Source: an uncultured Lachnospiraceae bacterium
Lineage (GTDB): Bacteria > Bacillota > Clostridia > Lachnospirales > Lachnospiraceae
Length of the DNA: 64,000 nt
Reading direction: 5' to 3'
Assembly: GCA_947631955.1 (NCBI GenBank)
Contig: CANRNJ010000018.1
Coordinates: 1 to 64,000 of the forward strand
Below, in pieces: positions 40,915 to 49,642 of the stretch. Position 1 is the first letter of the stretch; every line of letters begins with the position of its first letter. Made by a program: the position numbers and the translations under genes. The notes below the pieces were generated by a model. It did not search any database, had not been told where the DNA came from, and saw only the letters and a program-made list of their open reading frames with translations.

Positions 40915-42401
40915 CGATAGGACACGATGCCAAGCAGATATTCCCATGTCCTTTTCACCGAAGCAATGTCAAGGCTCTCCTCCACGGTATGCACATCGGA
41001 CATATCCGGCCCGATGGAGATACAGTCCAACCCGTCCACCTTCGCCGCCAGAAGTCCACATTCCACGCCCGCATGGATCGCTTCCAGAACAGGCTTTTTC
41101 CCATACATATCCTCATAGACTTTGACCGCAATGTCCCGGAGCGGCGAATCCGCCCGGTATGCCCATCCGGGATAGGAATTTCTCACCTGCGTCTGCGCGC
41201 CATACTCTGCGGCGATCTCCGCAAGCCTGCCGCAGAGTTTCCCGCGTTCTTCGTCCACGGAACTTCTGACGGCATAGGACAGACATAATTTTCCGTCCTT
41301 AAGCGCAGCGATCCCCAGATTCAGCGATGTTTCGACCAAGCCTTCCAGTTCCCGGCTCATGGCGGTCACGCCGTTGGGGAGCCTGCACAGACAGTCCAGC
41401 GCCTTTCCGGCAGATTCCGGATCCCAACATTCCACCGCGTCTTCTTTTCCGGCGCCTGATCCGTGAAGCCCGGCAGGACCGCCAATCTCTTCGCAGATCA
41501 CATGAAATCCCGGATCTGCATCGCCCAGTTCCTGTTTGATGGCCTCTTCCTCTTTTTTTATCCGGGCCAAGACGGCGTCCTTTTGAGTTATGTCAACCAC
41601 TATCTCCGCTTCGGCCTCACGCGGAATGGCGTTGTCGGCCTGCCCGCCGTTCATGACCGCAAGACGGATCCGGAAATCCTTGGACAGCCCGTTCAGGATA
41701 CGCCCCAAAAGGCAGTTGGCGTTGCCTCTCCCCCGGTTGATCTCGATCCCGGAATGGCCGCCCAACAGTCCCGCAGCTTTTACACGCAGGATCTGCACGT
41801 CCGCGCCATGGACCGTTTCCGGGTCGAGAGGGATATCGATGTCTACTCTGGCGCCTCCGGCGCAGCTTGTTATGATCACGCCCTCTTCCTCCTGATCCAG
41901 ATTGATCAGCCTCCGGCTCTTTAACATGGACAGATCGATCTCCTTGGCGCCTTTGAGCCCGGTTTCTTCATCCACTGTAATGACCGCCTCCAAACGGGGA
42001 TGGCAGATGTCCTCTGCATCCAGAAGCGCCAGCATATATGCCACGGCGATGCCGTCGTCGCCGCCCAGACTCGTTCCCTGTGCATGGATCCGGCCGTTCT
42101 CGACGCTAAGACGCAGCGGATCTTTGGTCATATCGATATCCGTACCCGGCCTGCTGACCGCCACCATATCCATGTGGCCCTGAAGCATGAGCGGCTCGGC
42201 CTGCTCATATCCCGCCGTTGCTTCTTTGATGATGATAATGTTGAACGAATCGTCCTGTATACATTCCAATCCTCTTTCCAGAGCGAATCGTTTCAGATAA
42301 TTGCTGATCTGTACGATATTGCCCGACCCGTGCGGGATCCGGCAGATCTCCTCAAAATAACGGAATACGTTTGTCGGTTGTAAATTGTCCAATACACCCA
42401 T
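40911..42401 (-). CDS. pepD: Aminoacyl-histidine dipeptidase
   Basis: This 496-residue M20 metallopeptidase cleaves Xaa-His dipeptides such as carnosine. Metal-site segments are MLQGHMDMVAV, GTSLGGDDGIAVAYML, ITVDEETGLKGA and AIHAGVECGLL. The lid domain contains GLLGGHSGIEINRGRGNANC. AAGGAG precedes ATG 42401. It follows the alpha-galactosidase gene on the same strand with a 22-bp gap, so co-transcription is possible. Confidence 0.94.
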   Translation of the reverse strand: MGVLDNLQPTNVFRYFEEICRIPHGSGNIVQISNYLKRFALERGLECIQDDSFNIIIIKEATAGYEQAEPLMLQGHMDMVAVSRPGTDIDMTKDPLRLSVENGRIHAQGTSLGGDDGIAVAYMLALLDAEDICHPRLEAVITVDEETGLKGAKEIDLSMLKSRRLINLDQEEEGVIITSCAGGARVDIDIPLDPETVHGADVQILRVKAAGLLGGHSGIEINRGRGNANCLLGRILNGLSKDFRIRLAVMNGGQADNAIPREAEAEIVVDITQKDAVLARIKKEEEAIKQELGDADPGFHVICEEIGGPAGLHGSGAGKEDAVECWDPESAGKALDCLCRLPNGVTAMSRELEGLVETSLNLGIAALKDGKLCLSYAVRSSVDEERGKLCGRLAEIAAEYGAQTQVRNSYPGWAYRADSPLRDIAVKVYEDMYGKKPVLEAIHAGVECGLLAAKVDGLDCISIGPDMSDVHTVEESLDIASVKRTWEYLLGIVSYR

Positions 42402-42423
42402 TTTTTTCTTCTCCTTCCCTCTA

Positions 42424-43683
42424 TCAGACGATCAGGAACGCCTTGCAGTCGTGCTGCCCCAGACGGATTCGTACCGTCCCGTCCGACTGCTGTTTCTCTC
42501 CGCTCCAGATCTCTGTAAGCGCGGCCGGGCCGTAGATCTCCAGTTCTTCCAGATCAAGTTCGATCCCGCAGTCCTTATCGCCGATATTAAAAACGGCCGC
42601 ATACTGGCCGCCGTCGGCATTTACGGCAGTCCACAGAACGATCTCCGTTCCTCCCGTCTGTCTGCGCCACACCTGATGCGCATGACGCGAATTTTCATGC
42701 ATGGCAAGAAGCGCCTCGTTGGTCAGAAGCCCCATTGTGAAATCGTCGAATTTCGTCATTTCGCCGCCGATCATCAGCGGGGAGCGGAAAATGCTCCACA
42801 GCGTCATCATCGTCCTCTGCTCCGCCTGCGTAAACTTCGTCACGGCGTCGGCGTCATAATCCTGCCGGATCGCACCGATCGGCAGCATGTCCGCATCCGC
42901 CCAATGCCCCGCCCCGTTATGAACGGACCATTTTTCGCAGCGTTCAAACATATTGTACAGCAGATCCCAGTCGTCCCAGAAATCATCCGTGATACGCCAC
43001 ATATTGGATACCTGCTTGTACAATTCCGCCTTTTCGAGCAGCGCCGGTCCCGGTGACAGGCTGAGGATCATGTCGCGTCCGCAGGAGCGCAGAGCCTCGC
43101 TCAGCAGGATCAGTTCGCCCTCTTCCTGCGGCATCTCGCGGGCGATATCGTCGCATTTAACAAAATCCACGCCCCATGACGCATACAGTTCAAACAGGCT
43201 GTCATAATATTCCCGCGCCCCCTTTTTGGCCGGATCGACGCCGTACATATCCGTATTCCACGCACATATGCTGGCCGTCTTGGCAATATCTCTCGCCGTG
43301 GCATCGGTTCCCTTGATGGGCGTATTCCGGTGGACCGCCTGTCTGGGGATGCCCCGCATAATGTGTATGCCGAATTTCAGTCCCAGCGCATGCACATAAT
43401 CGGCCAGAGGCCCAAAACCCGCTCCGCCCGCCGCGGACGGGAATCGGTTCTCGGCCGGGACAAGACGCGAACAGTCGTCCATGCACAGTTCGGTGAACGG
43501 ATGATACTCATGCGTCGCGGCGTCCGGCTCGTACCATTGTATGTCAACAACGATGTACTCCCAACCGTATTTTTTCAGATGTTTCGCCATAAAGTCGGCG
43601 TTTTTCTTCACTGTTTCCTCGGTGACTGCCGCGCCGTAGCAGTCCCACGAGTTCCACCCCATAGGCGCTTTCCGATAACCCAT
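42424..43683 (-). CDS. Glycoside hydrolase family 27, alpha-galactosidase-like
   Basis: This intracellular protein of about 419 residues has no signal peptide. GH27 hallmarks are APMGWNSWDCYGA, FGIHIMRGIPR and the nucleophile region VDFVKCDDIARE, with the beta-barrel followed by a beta-sandwich ending. It should release alpha-galactose or a related sugar from imported oligosaccharides. I start it at ATG 43683, which has AGGAGG at 6-nt spacing. The rplT terminator lies just upstream. Confidence 0.9.
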   Translation of the reverse strand: MGYRKAPMGWNSWDCYGAAVTEETVKKNADFMAKHLKKYGWEYIVVDIQWYEPDAATHEYHPFTELCMDDCSRLVPAENRFPSAAGGAGFGPLADYVHALGLKFGIHIMRGIPRQAVHRNTPIKGTDATARDIAKTASICAWNTDMYGVDPAKKGAREYYDSLFELYASWGVDFVKCDDIAREMPQEEGELILLSEALRSCGRDMILSLSPGPALLEKAELYKQVSNMWRITDDFWDDWDLLYNMFERCEKWSVHNGAGHWADADMLPIGAIRQDYDADAVTKFTQAEQRTMMTLWSIFRSPLMIGGEMTKFDDFTMGLLTNEALLAMHENSRHAHQVWRRQTGGTEIVLWTAVNADGGQYAAVFNIGDKDCGIELDLEELEIYGPAALTEIWSGEKQQSDGTVRIRLGQHDCKAFLIV

Positions 43684-43708
43684 ACCGAACCTCCTTTTTT
43701 CTTTGAAG

Positions 43709-43739
43709 AAAGGGACATGGCCCGCTGTCATGTCCCTTT
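43709..43739 (-). terminator. Terminator of the infC-rpmI-rplT operon
   Basis: AAAGGGACATG and CATGTCCCTTT form an 11-bp stem between rplT and the alpha-galactosidase gene. Confidence 0.8.
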
Positions 43740-43788
43740 TATATACTCATATTTCCGCCGTTGTACAACGGTTCCCGTCTGTGATCTC

Positions 43789-44145
43789 TCACGCTAAATT
43801 CTTCTTCGCGATCTCCACCAAGGTGGTGAAACCTGCCGCATCATTGACCGCCATATCGGCCAGCATCTTTCTGTTGATGTCTACCCCTGCGTTTTTAAGG
43901 CCGTACATAAATCTGCTGTAGGACAGTCCGTTCAGTCTTGCAGCCGCATTGATACGCGCGATCCACAGCTGTCTGAACTGACGTTTTCTCTGTTTTCGTC
44001 CTGCATAAGAAGTTGCCAGAGCCCTCATCACAGTCTGTTTTGCGACTCTGTATTGTTTTGATCTTGCGCCCCTGTAACCTTTCGCAAGTTTTAAAACTCT
44101 ATTATGTTTCTTTTTAGCGTTCATACCGCCTTTAATTCTTGCCAT
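43789..44145 (-). CDS. rplT: Ribosomal protein L20
   Basis: This is a 118-residue large-subunit protein needed for early 50S assembly. It starts [20 protein letters not shown] and has the typical [20 protein letters not shown]. In Firmicutes L20 represses its own operon by binding the infC leader. It is the last gene of infC-rpmI-rplT and is followed by a terminator. Confidence 0.98.
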   Translation of the reverse strand: MARIKGGMNAKKKHNRVLKLAKGYRGARSKQYRVAKQTVMRALATSYAGRKQRKRQFRQLWIARINAAARLNGLSYSRFMYGLKNAGVDINRKMLADMAVNDAAGFTTLVEIAKKNLA

Positions 44146-44247
44146 GTCTTTTTCCTCCTTAAATGACCTGAATCTTTGTCTTAACTATGCCGCCGCGCCA
44201 AAAAGGACCTCTGGGATCCCTTCCAAACGGACCGCGGAGCCGTTCCT

Positions 44248-44445
44248 TTACAGATAAGGCAAAATCTTCTTCATATTCTTAACATTCGTTGCATCCGTCA
44301 TTGCCGGTTTCCTAAGATCTCTCTTTTTCTTCGTCGTTTTCTTAGTTAAGATATGGCGTTTATAAGCTTTATTTCTTTTCAGTTTACCTGTTCCCGTAAC
44401 TTTAAAACGTTTGGCAGCCGCTCTGCTTGTCTTCATTTTTGGCAT
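44248..44445 (-). CDS. rpmI: Ribosomal protein L35
   Basis: This is a 65-residue basic protein of the large subunit ([37 protein letters not shown]). It is the middle gene of the infC-rpmI-rplT operon. The gap to rplT is about 100 bp, longer than usual, without a clear hairpin. Confidence 0.98.
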   Translation of the reverse strand: MPKMKTSRAAAKRFKVTGTGKLKRNKAYKRHILTKKTTKKKRDLRKPAMTDATNVKNMKKILPYL

Positions 44446-44517
44446 TTCAAAATTCCTCCTATATTAATAAATTTGTGAGATATCAGACTAAGATATCATT
44501 CTATTTCAACTAAGCAG

Positions 44518-45024
44518 CTATCGCTTCTCAGCTAAAAACATGGTCATGCTCCTGCCCTCTACCTTGGGAGCCTTATCAACGACCGCGATGTCGGAAAGCG
44601 CCTCTGCGAAATCGTCCAGAATGTGCTTGCTCGTGTTCATATGCGCCATCTCACGTCCGCGGAAACGGAGCGTGATCTTGACCCGGTCGCCCTTGCCGAT
44701 GAACTTTCTGGCCGCGTTGATCTTGGTGTTCAGATCGTTGGTATCGATGTTGGGAGAAAGACGGATCTCCTTGATCTCCACTACTTTCTGCTTCTTTCTG
44801 GCTTCTTTTTCCTTCCTCGTCTGCTCGTACTTGAATTTTCCGTAATCCACGATCTTGCAGACAGGCGGCTTAGCGGTCGGGGCGATCTTGACCAGATCGA
44901 CGCCGGCTTCTTCCGCCAGTTTCAAAGCCTCTCTGGACGACATGATGCCGAGCTGCTCGCCGTCCTCACCGATCACACGCACTTCCTTGTCCCTAATCTG
45001 TTCGTTGATAAATAATTCGCTAAT
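44518..45024 (-). CDS. infC: Translation initiation factor IF-3, AUU start
   Basis: IF-3 binds the 30S subunit, prevents 50S joining and checks start codons. The domains are the N-domain (LFINEQIRDKEVRVIGEDGE), a lysine-rich linker and the C-domain (IDTNDLNTKINAARKFIGKG; VKITLRFRGREMAHM). The start is most likely ATT at 45024, preceded by GGAGGGAAAAGCC and followed by AGCGAATTATTT. A TTG at 45039 in frame overlaps the ribosome binding site. An AUU start lets IF-3 reduce its own synthesis, a conserved trait of infC. Confidence 0.95.
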   Translation of the reverse strand: MSELFINEQIRDKEVRVIGEDGEQLGIMSSREALKLAEEAGVDLVKIAPTAKPPVCKIVDYGKFKYEQTRKEKEARKKQKVVEIKEIRLSPNIDTNDLNTKINAARKFIGKGDRVKITLRFRGREMAHMNTSKHILDDFAEALSDIAVVDKAPKVEGRSMTMFLAEKR

Positions 45025-45061
45025 GGCTTTTCCCTCCAATACCCTATAAGAAATCTCTTGT

Positions 45062-45236
45062 TACAAACAAAAAATAAAAAAAAACGGACAGCATACCTAT
45101 CCGTTCACCCATACATACACAGCCGCCTGTCACCAGAAAATACAGGCTGTGCTTTCGGACTATAAACGCTTGCGAACCCGATCGTTGCAAGGTGAGAGCG
45201 GATACTCTGCTTTCTTGTCATGTGCGCCGCACACTC
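45062..45236 (-). ncRNA. L20-type leader with attenuator terminator
   Basis: The untranslated leader of infC contains several stems and ends in hairpin 45083-45105 (AACGGA/TCCGTT) followed by nine or more T on the minus strand. Its position before infC-rpmI-rplT in a Firmicute matches the L20 leader that regulates by premature termination. A covariance-model search would confirm it. Confidence 0.75.
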
Positions 45237-45240
45237 AGAC

Positions 45241-45269
45241 AATATAACACAGGCCTGAGCCTGTGTCAA
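45241..45269 (-). promoter_or_regulatory. Promoter of the infC operon
   Basis: On the minus strand TTGACA, a 17-bp spacer and TATATT form a near-consensus promoter right before the L20 leader. Confidence 0.85.
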
Positions 45270-45386
45270 CTGTTTTTATGTAAGATCATATAAAAATTTT
45301 ATTTAAGATCCTATAAAAAATCTGCCGCTCCTCTTAAACGCTTTCCGTACGGCCATGGGTAAAAACGCTCTCTCCCCTGCACAGGA

Positions 45387-45842
45387 TCACAGGAGCATAT
45401 TGCCGAAAATACTGGTCCCAAGGAGCCCCGTCGTTCCGCCGTACAGACTGGACAGTGCGGAACTGTTCCCGTACAGCGTTCCGGACATAAGCCCCGACGC
45501 GCCGCCATAATAACCCATCGATAACAGATTCATCTGCACCTGAAGCTGCTGTTGGTTCTTATACACCGCTTCCAGAGTGGTGCCCACATCTTCCCATTCC
45601 GGACTGCTCTTCAAACGGTCCAAAGCTTCCTCGATCTTGGTCGAAGCTGCGGACGACAGAACGTTCTGGCTTTCCACAGCCTGCTGAAGCGTCGTCGGGA
45701 AACGCACCGTACCCGTCGTACCGCCTGCGGCCGTCTTACTGGTTTTGGCCTGATCCGCCCGCGTATCGACCGCACTGGTCCGTACCGCGGATGCGGCATT
45801 GCTGTTCTGTTCCTCTCTCATTCCAAGATCATTGATATACAT
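45387..45842 (-). CDS. Small protein of unknown function with Gly/Ser/Leu-rich tail
   Basis: This 151-residue protein has a Ser/Thr/Ala-rich N-terminal 50 residues, a helical centre (TKIEEALDRLKSSPEWEDVG, then a QQQLQVQMNLL helix) and a low-complexity end rich in Gly, Ser, Leu and Tyr. There is no signal peptide. I recognise no family. It stands alone between the infC promoter and the DUF1540 gene. Confidence 0.6.
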   Translation of the reverse strand: MYINDLGMREEQNSNAASAVRTSAVDTRADQAKTSKTAAGGTTGTVRFPTTLQQAVESQNVLSSAASTKIEEALDRLKSSPEWEDVGTTLEAVYKNQQQLQVQMNLLSMGYYGGASGLMSGTLYGNSSALSSLYGGTTGLLGTSIFGNMLL

Positions 45843-45950
45843 ATCTTCCTCCGTGCATCTGCCGTAATATATGCTTATTTATTATAACGCACAACAGGAG
45901 TTATTGTCTATAGACTGCCGTAAAAATTTCGGAAAACTTGAAGAAAAAGC

Positions 45951-45986
45951 GGCGCGCCCCGTCATAAGATCTATGCCCGGAGCGCG
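45951..45986 (-). terminator. Terminator of the DUF1540 gene
   Basis: GGCGCGC and GCGCGCC form the stem; a T-rich run follows on the minus strand. Confidence 0.6.
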
Positions 45987-46041
45987 CCATGTCCTTGGAA
46001 CGGCTGCACTTTTGTCCTTGGAGCGGCCGCACTTTTCTCCC

Positions 46042-46356
46042 TCAGGATTCTTTAAACGTGGCGCACTCGGTCGCCGTACACTCGCATGCGCCGTTTCCTT
46101 TGATATCCACATGTTCGGCGTGGCATTTGTAATTGCTGTTATACACACACTTTACCGCTTCGCAGTCAATGCTGATCGTCCTGCACGGGTGTTCCAGAGA
46201 ACTGCTGTAAGCGTCGTCCCTCTTCTGGGCAAAACTCTCACAGCAGGTATCCGTGCTGCAGTCCGCATGGGTGCCGCCTACCATGATATCGCCTTTGCAG
46301 CAGCACCTCTCCTGATTGTAAGAACAGTTTTCAACTCCGCATTTTAATTCCGCCAT
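46042..46356 (-). CDS. Tandem DUF1540 cysteine-rich protein
   Basis: This 104-residue protein consists of two DUF1540 modules, each with spaced cysteines: CGVENCSYNQERCCCKGDI and CEAVKCVYNSNYKCHAEHV, each completed by a later CxxxxCxxF-like element (CCESF, CATF). Such proteins are common in spore-formers and are thought to bind metal; the role is unknown. GGAGG precedes ATG 46356. Confidence 0.88.
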   Translation of the reverse strand: MAELKCGVENCSYNQERCCCKGDIMVGGTHADCSTDTCCESFAQKRDDAYSSSLEHPCRTISIDCEAVKCVYNSNYKCHAEHVDIKGNGACECTATECATFKES

Positions 46357-46455
46357 AATAACCTCCGTTCTGATGCTTTACACCGGCAATGCTTTCCACC
46401 GGCCGCCGTATTGAATACATAGGTTATTATTGACAAAAATCTTTCACATTATACT

Positions 46456-48429
46456 CTAATTTTCAGACGCCGTTTTCTCCTGCTGTACCTCCTTTCGGAT
46501 CTCCTTGGTCCGGATCTCCTCGCAGATCTGGTCGATAAACTCTTGAAGAGGCTTCACGCCTTCATCCCCCGCAAAACGGCTTCTGACAGACACTGTCCCA
46601 TCTTCCGCTTCCTGCTGCCCTACGACTAACATGTAGGGAAGACGGTCAAGCCTTGCCTCCCGTATCTTAAAGCCGATCTTTTCGGAACGGTTGTCAACCG
46701 TGGCGTCCACATCCCTTTTGACAAGTTCTTTCCGCACTTCTTCCGCATACTCCTCATATTTTTCGGAGATCGGCAGGATGCGGACCTGCTCAGGACAGAG
46801 CCATGTAGGGAACTTGCCCGCATATTTTTCGATCAGCCATGCCAGCGTCCTCTCATAACATCCCATCGATGTCCTGTGGATGATGTAAGGGCGTACCTTG
46901 TCGCCGTTCTGATCCACATAGTACATGTCAAACTGCTCGGCAAGAAGCGCATCCCACTGGATCGTGATCATCGTATCTTCTTTGCCGTACACGTTCTTGG
47001 CATTGATATCCACCTTCGGCCCATAGAAAGCCGCTTCGCCCACATCTTCCGTAAACGGGATGTTCAGTTCCTGAAGCATCTGGCGGATATGTCCTTCCGT
47101 TTCTTCCCAGACCTCCGGTTCGCCGATATATTTTGCGCGGTTGTTGGGATCCCACTTGGACAGATGGTAAGTCACGTCCTCCTCCACGCCGAGCACCGAC
47201 AGGCAGTACTTCGCGTGAGCAAGACAATCCTTGAACTCCTGAACCATCTGATCCGGCCGCACGATCAGATGCCCTTCGGAGATGGTGAACTGGCGCACTC
47301 TCGTCAGCCCGTGCATCTCGCCGGAATCCTCGTTGCGGAAAAGCGTCGATGTTTCACCGTAACGGATCGGCAGATCGCGGTAGGAGTGCTGCGTGTTTTT
47401 ATAGCAGAAATACTGGAACGGACAGGTCATAGGACGAAGGGCCAGAACCTCTTTATCCTTCTCCTCGTCGCCGAGCACGAACATTCCTTCCTTATAATGA
47501 TCCCAGTGTCCCGACATCTTATACAGGTCGCTCTTGGCCATAAGCGGCGTCTTTGTGCGGACATAGCCCCACTCTTTATCTTCCAGATCCTCGATCCACC
47601 GCTGCATCTTCATGATCATCTTCGTGCCTTTTGGCAGGATCAGCGGCAGTCCCTGTCCGATCACATCCACCGTCGTAAACAGCTGCATTTCGCGTCCCAG
47701 TTTATTGTGATCGCGCTTCTTGATATCTTCTAAATGCTCCAGATACGCTTCCAGTTCTTCTTTTTTGCGGAAAGCGGTCCCGTAGATACGCTGCAGCTGC
47801 GCCCTATTGGAATCGCCGCGCCAGTAAGCCATGGAAGAAGAAGTCAGTTTATATGCCTTGATATTTTTGGTGCTCATAAGATGCGGTCCCGCGCACAGAT
47901 CGACAAAACCGCCCTGATCGTAGAAAGAGATCTGCGCATCTTCCGGCAGATCCTGTATCAGTTCCACCTTGTAGGGTTCGCCTCTCTCCTCCATGAATTT
48001 GATCGCTTCATCACGAGGCAGGATGAACCGTGTCAGCTCATGTCCCTCTTTGATGATCTTCTTCATCTCCGCCTCGATCTTATCCAGATCTTCTCTGGAA
48101 AAAGGCTCCGCATCGAAATCATAGTAAAAGCCCTCGTCGATCGCCGGACCGATCGTCACCTTGGCATCCGGGAAAAGTCTTTTGACCGCCTGCGCCATCA
48201 CATGGGATGCGGTGTGCCTTACCACCCGCAGTCCTTCCGGATCGCTGTCTGTCAGAATGTTCAGGCTGCAGTCGCCGTCGATCACGGTCCTTAAATCTTT
48301 TACCTCGCCGTTCACTTCTCCCGCGCACGCCACGCGCGCAAGTCCTTCGGAAAGATCATGCGCTATGTCGATGATGCTCATCGCCTGCGGATATTCTTTG
48401 ACCGATCCGTCTTTTAATGTAATCTTCAT
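46456..48429 (-). CDS. thrS: Threonyl-tRNA synthetase
   Basis: This 657-residue class II synthetase has an N-terminal TGS domain, an editing domain (RHTASHVMAQAVKRLFPD), motif 2 (FRNEDSGEMHGLTRVRQF), zinc-site residues including FPWLC-like PMTCPFQYF, motif 3 and an anticodon domain (PEQVRILPISEKYEEYAEE). I start it at ATG 48429, where the TGS domain begins (KITLKDGSVKEYP). Expression is controlled by the T-box leader upstream. Confidence 0.97.
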   Translation of the reverse strand: MKITLKDGSVKEYPQAMSIIDIAHDLSEGLARVACAGEVNGEVKDLRTVIDGDCSLNILTDSDPEGLRVVRHTASHVMAQAVKRLFPDAKVTIGPAIDEGFYYDFDAEPFSREDLDKIEAEMKKIIKEGHELTRFILPRDEAIKFMEERGEPYKVELIQDLPEDAQISFYDQGGFVDLCAGPHLMSTKNIKAYKLTSSSMAYWRGDSNRAQLQRIYGTAFRKKEELEAYLEHLEDIKKRDHNKLGREMQLFTTVDVIGQGLPLILPKGTKMIMKMQRWIEDLEDKEWGYVRTKTPLMAKSDLYKMSGHWDHYKEGMFVLGDEEKDKEVLALRPMTCPFQYFCYKNTQHSYRDLPIRYGETSTLFRNEDSGEMHGLTRVRQFTISEGHLIVRPDQMVQEFKDCLAHAKYCLSVLGVEEDVTYHLSKWDPNNRAKYIGEPEVWEETEGHIRQMLQELNIPFTEDVGEAAFYGPKVDINAKNVYGKEDTMITIQWDALLAEQFDMYYVDQNGDKVRPYIIHRTSMGCYERTLAWLIEKYAGKFPTWLCPEQVRILPISEKYEEYAEEVRKELVKRDVDATVDNRSEKIGFKIREARLDRLPYMLVVGQQEAEDGTVSVRSRFAGDEGVKPLQEFIDQICEEIRTKEIRKEVQQEKTASEN

Positions 48430-48519
48430 ATCCTTGTCCGTCCTTTCTGTTTTCATATGCTTTGCCCGGTCCCGACAGCACGGCCGTCCCGAAAACCGCT
48501 GCCGCAGTTTTATCTGCGT

Positions 48520-48808
48520 AAAAAAATCCCCTGCACTACCACTGTGGCAATGCAGAGGACGTAAGATCTACGCGGTTCCACCTCGCTTGTTCCGTGCGCC
48601 TTACGACGGCTTACCGAAACCACTCATTCGACTGTAACGTAGTCACCGGACCGGATTGGGGCCACTCAGGGTTCGTTTTCAGATGCTTCCGGTAAAAGCG
48701 CTTTCAGCACAGGGCGCTTCTCTCTGCTGCGTTCCGCATCCTACTCTTCCCGTCAACGCGTTGTTCGATCGTGTCATTGCGGCGTTCTTCAGTATCCGCT
48801 CCGACTCT
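48520..48808 (-). promoter_or_regulatory. T-box riboswitch controlling thrS
   Basis: The T-box bulge sequence AGGTGGAACCGCG is at 48583-48571 on the minus strand. It is followed by terminator CCTCTGCATTGCCAC/GTGGTAGTGCAGGGG with a run of T. A long structured stem I region begins near 48800. An ACC in AAAACGAACCC near 48675 could be the threonine specifier. Uncharged tRNA-Thr should favour antitermination. Confidence 0.92.
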
Positions 48809-48814
48809 ACTCGT

Positions 48815-48843
48815 ATTTTATGTCATAAAAGTTAAAAAGTAAA
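48815..48843 (-). promoter_or_regulatory. Promoter of the thrS T-box transcript
   Basis: TTTACT, a 17-bp spacer and TAAAAT on the minus strand lie just upstream of the T-box leader. Confidence 0.6.
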
Positions 48844-48867
48844 GTGCCTGTTTTAGGAAACAGACTT

Positions 48868-49377
48868 CTATGACGCGTTTCTGCCGCAGCATTTCTTATA
48901 TTTCTTGCCGCTGCCGCACGGACAGGGATCGTTGGGATAGACCTTCTTTCCCTTGCGCACCGTCATGGACTGCTTCTGCTCCCTGTACAGCTCTTTGCGC
49001 TTGTCCTCGTCAAATATATCTTCCCACTCATGCAGGTTATAGAGCCAGTCAGCGCCCGCCGCTACCATATTTTTGTAGAGAAGTTCCTTATCAAATCCAA
49101 GATTTACCTTGGTGTCTTCTTCCATCTCCTCGATCGGATTCGCTTTTTTAAGACTGTCATTGATACCGTCCAGAAAACCGGTCATTGTCATAATGTCAAC
49201 GCTGTATTTATCAGCCAGTTCCTTGACGGTGCCCTTTACGACCGTATCGGGCGTCTTAAGGAGTTCGGCGTAGATATCCTTTTCTTTTGCAAAATAATCG
49301 GTCCAGAGCCGCTGTAAGCTGCCCTTGTCAGCCGTTTCGGAATAAGCCATATCACGCCACTGTTGTAATAATGCCAT
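48868..49377 (-). CDS. SEC-C motif protein
   Basis: This 169-residue protein ends in a zinc-binding SEC-C motif ([18 protein letters not shown]) like that at the end of SecA. The first 130 residues are helical, with no known domain. SEC-C tails bind zinc and ribosomes or SecB-like partners; for stand-alone proteins the role is unclear. It lies directly upstream of the thrS promoter. Confidence 0.88.
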   Translation of the reverse strand: MALLQQWRDMAYSETADKGSLQRLWTDYFAKEKDIYAELLKTPDTVVKGTVKELADKYSVDIMTMTGFLDGINDSLKKANPIEEMEEDTKVNLGFDKELLYKNMVAAGADWLYNLHEWEDIFDEDKRKELYREQKQSMTVRKGKKVYPNDPCPCGSGKKYKKCCGRNAS

Positions 49378-49583
49378 TTTTCATACCACCCTTTATCCCG
49401 TAATCCGCGATGGCGCGCCATCGCACATGATAGATAAGTATATAACATTTTCTTCAAAAAGTAAATTTTTATATCTTATATTTTTTTGCCTATATTTTTT
49501 TTTGCCGACCAATGTATAACTTCTCAAAATCGGGCAACAATGATACTAGTCAAAAGATAAGGAAATACTTATCCTCCCCTAAT

Positions 49584-49631
49584 TGAGGGCCTCCGCCGCC
49601 GCAAAGACGCAGCCGCGGAGGTCCTTTTTTT
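49584..49631 (+). terminator. Strong plus-strand hairpin with T-run, no matching gene
   Basis: GGCCTCCGCCGCCGC and GCAGCCGCGGAGGTCC form a long stem followed by eight T on the plus strand. No plus-strand gene ends here. It could end a small RNA made from the AT-rich stretch 49440-49584. Confidence 0.5.
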
Positions 49632-49642
49632 TCGCCGTTTAC

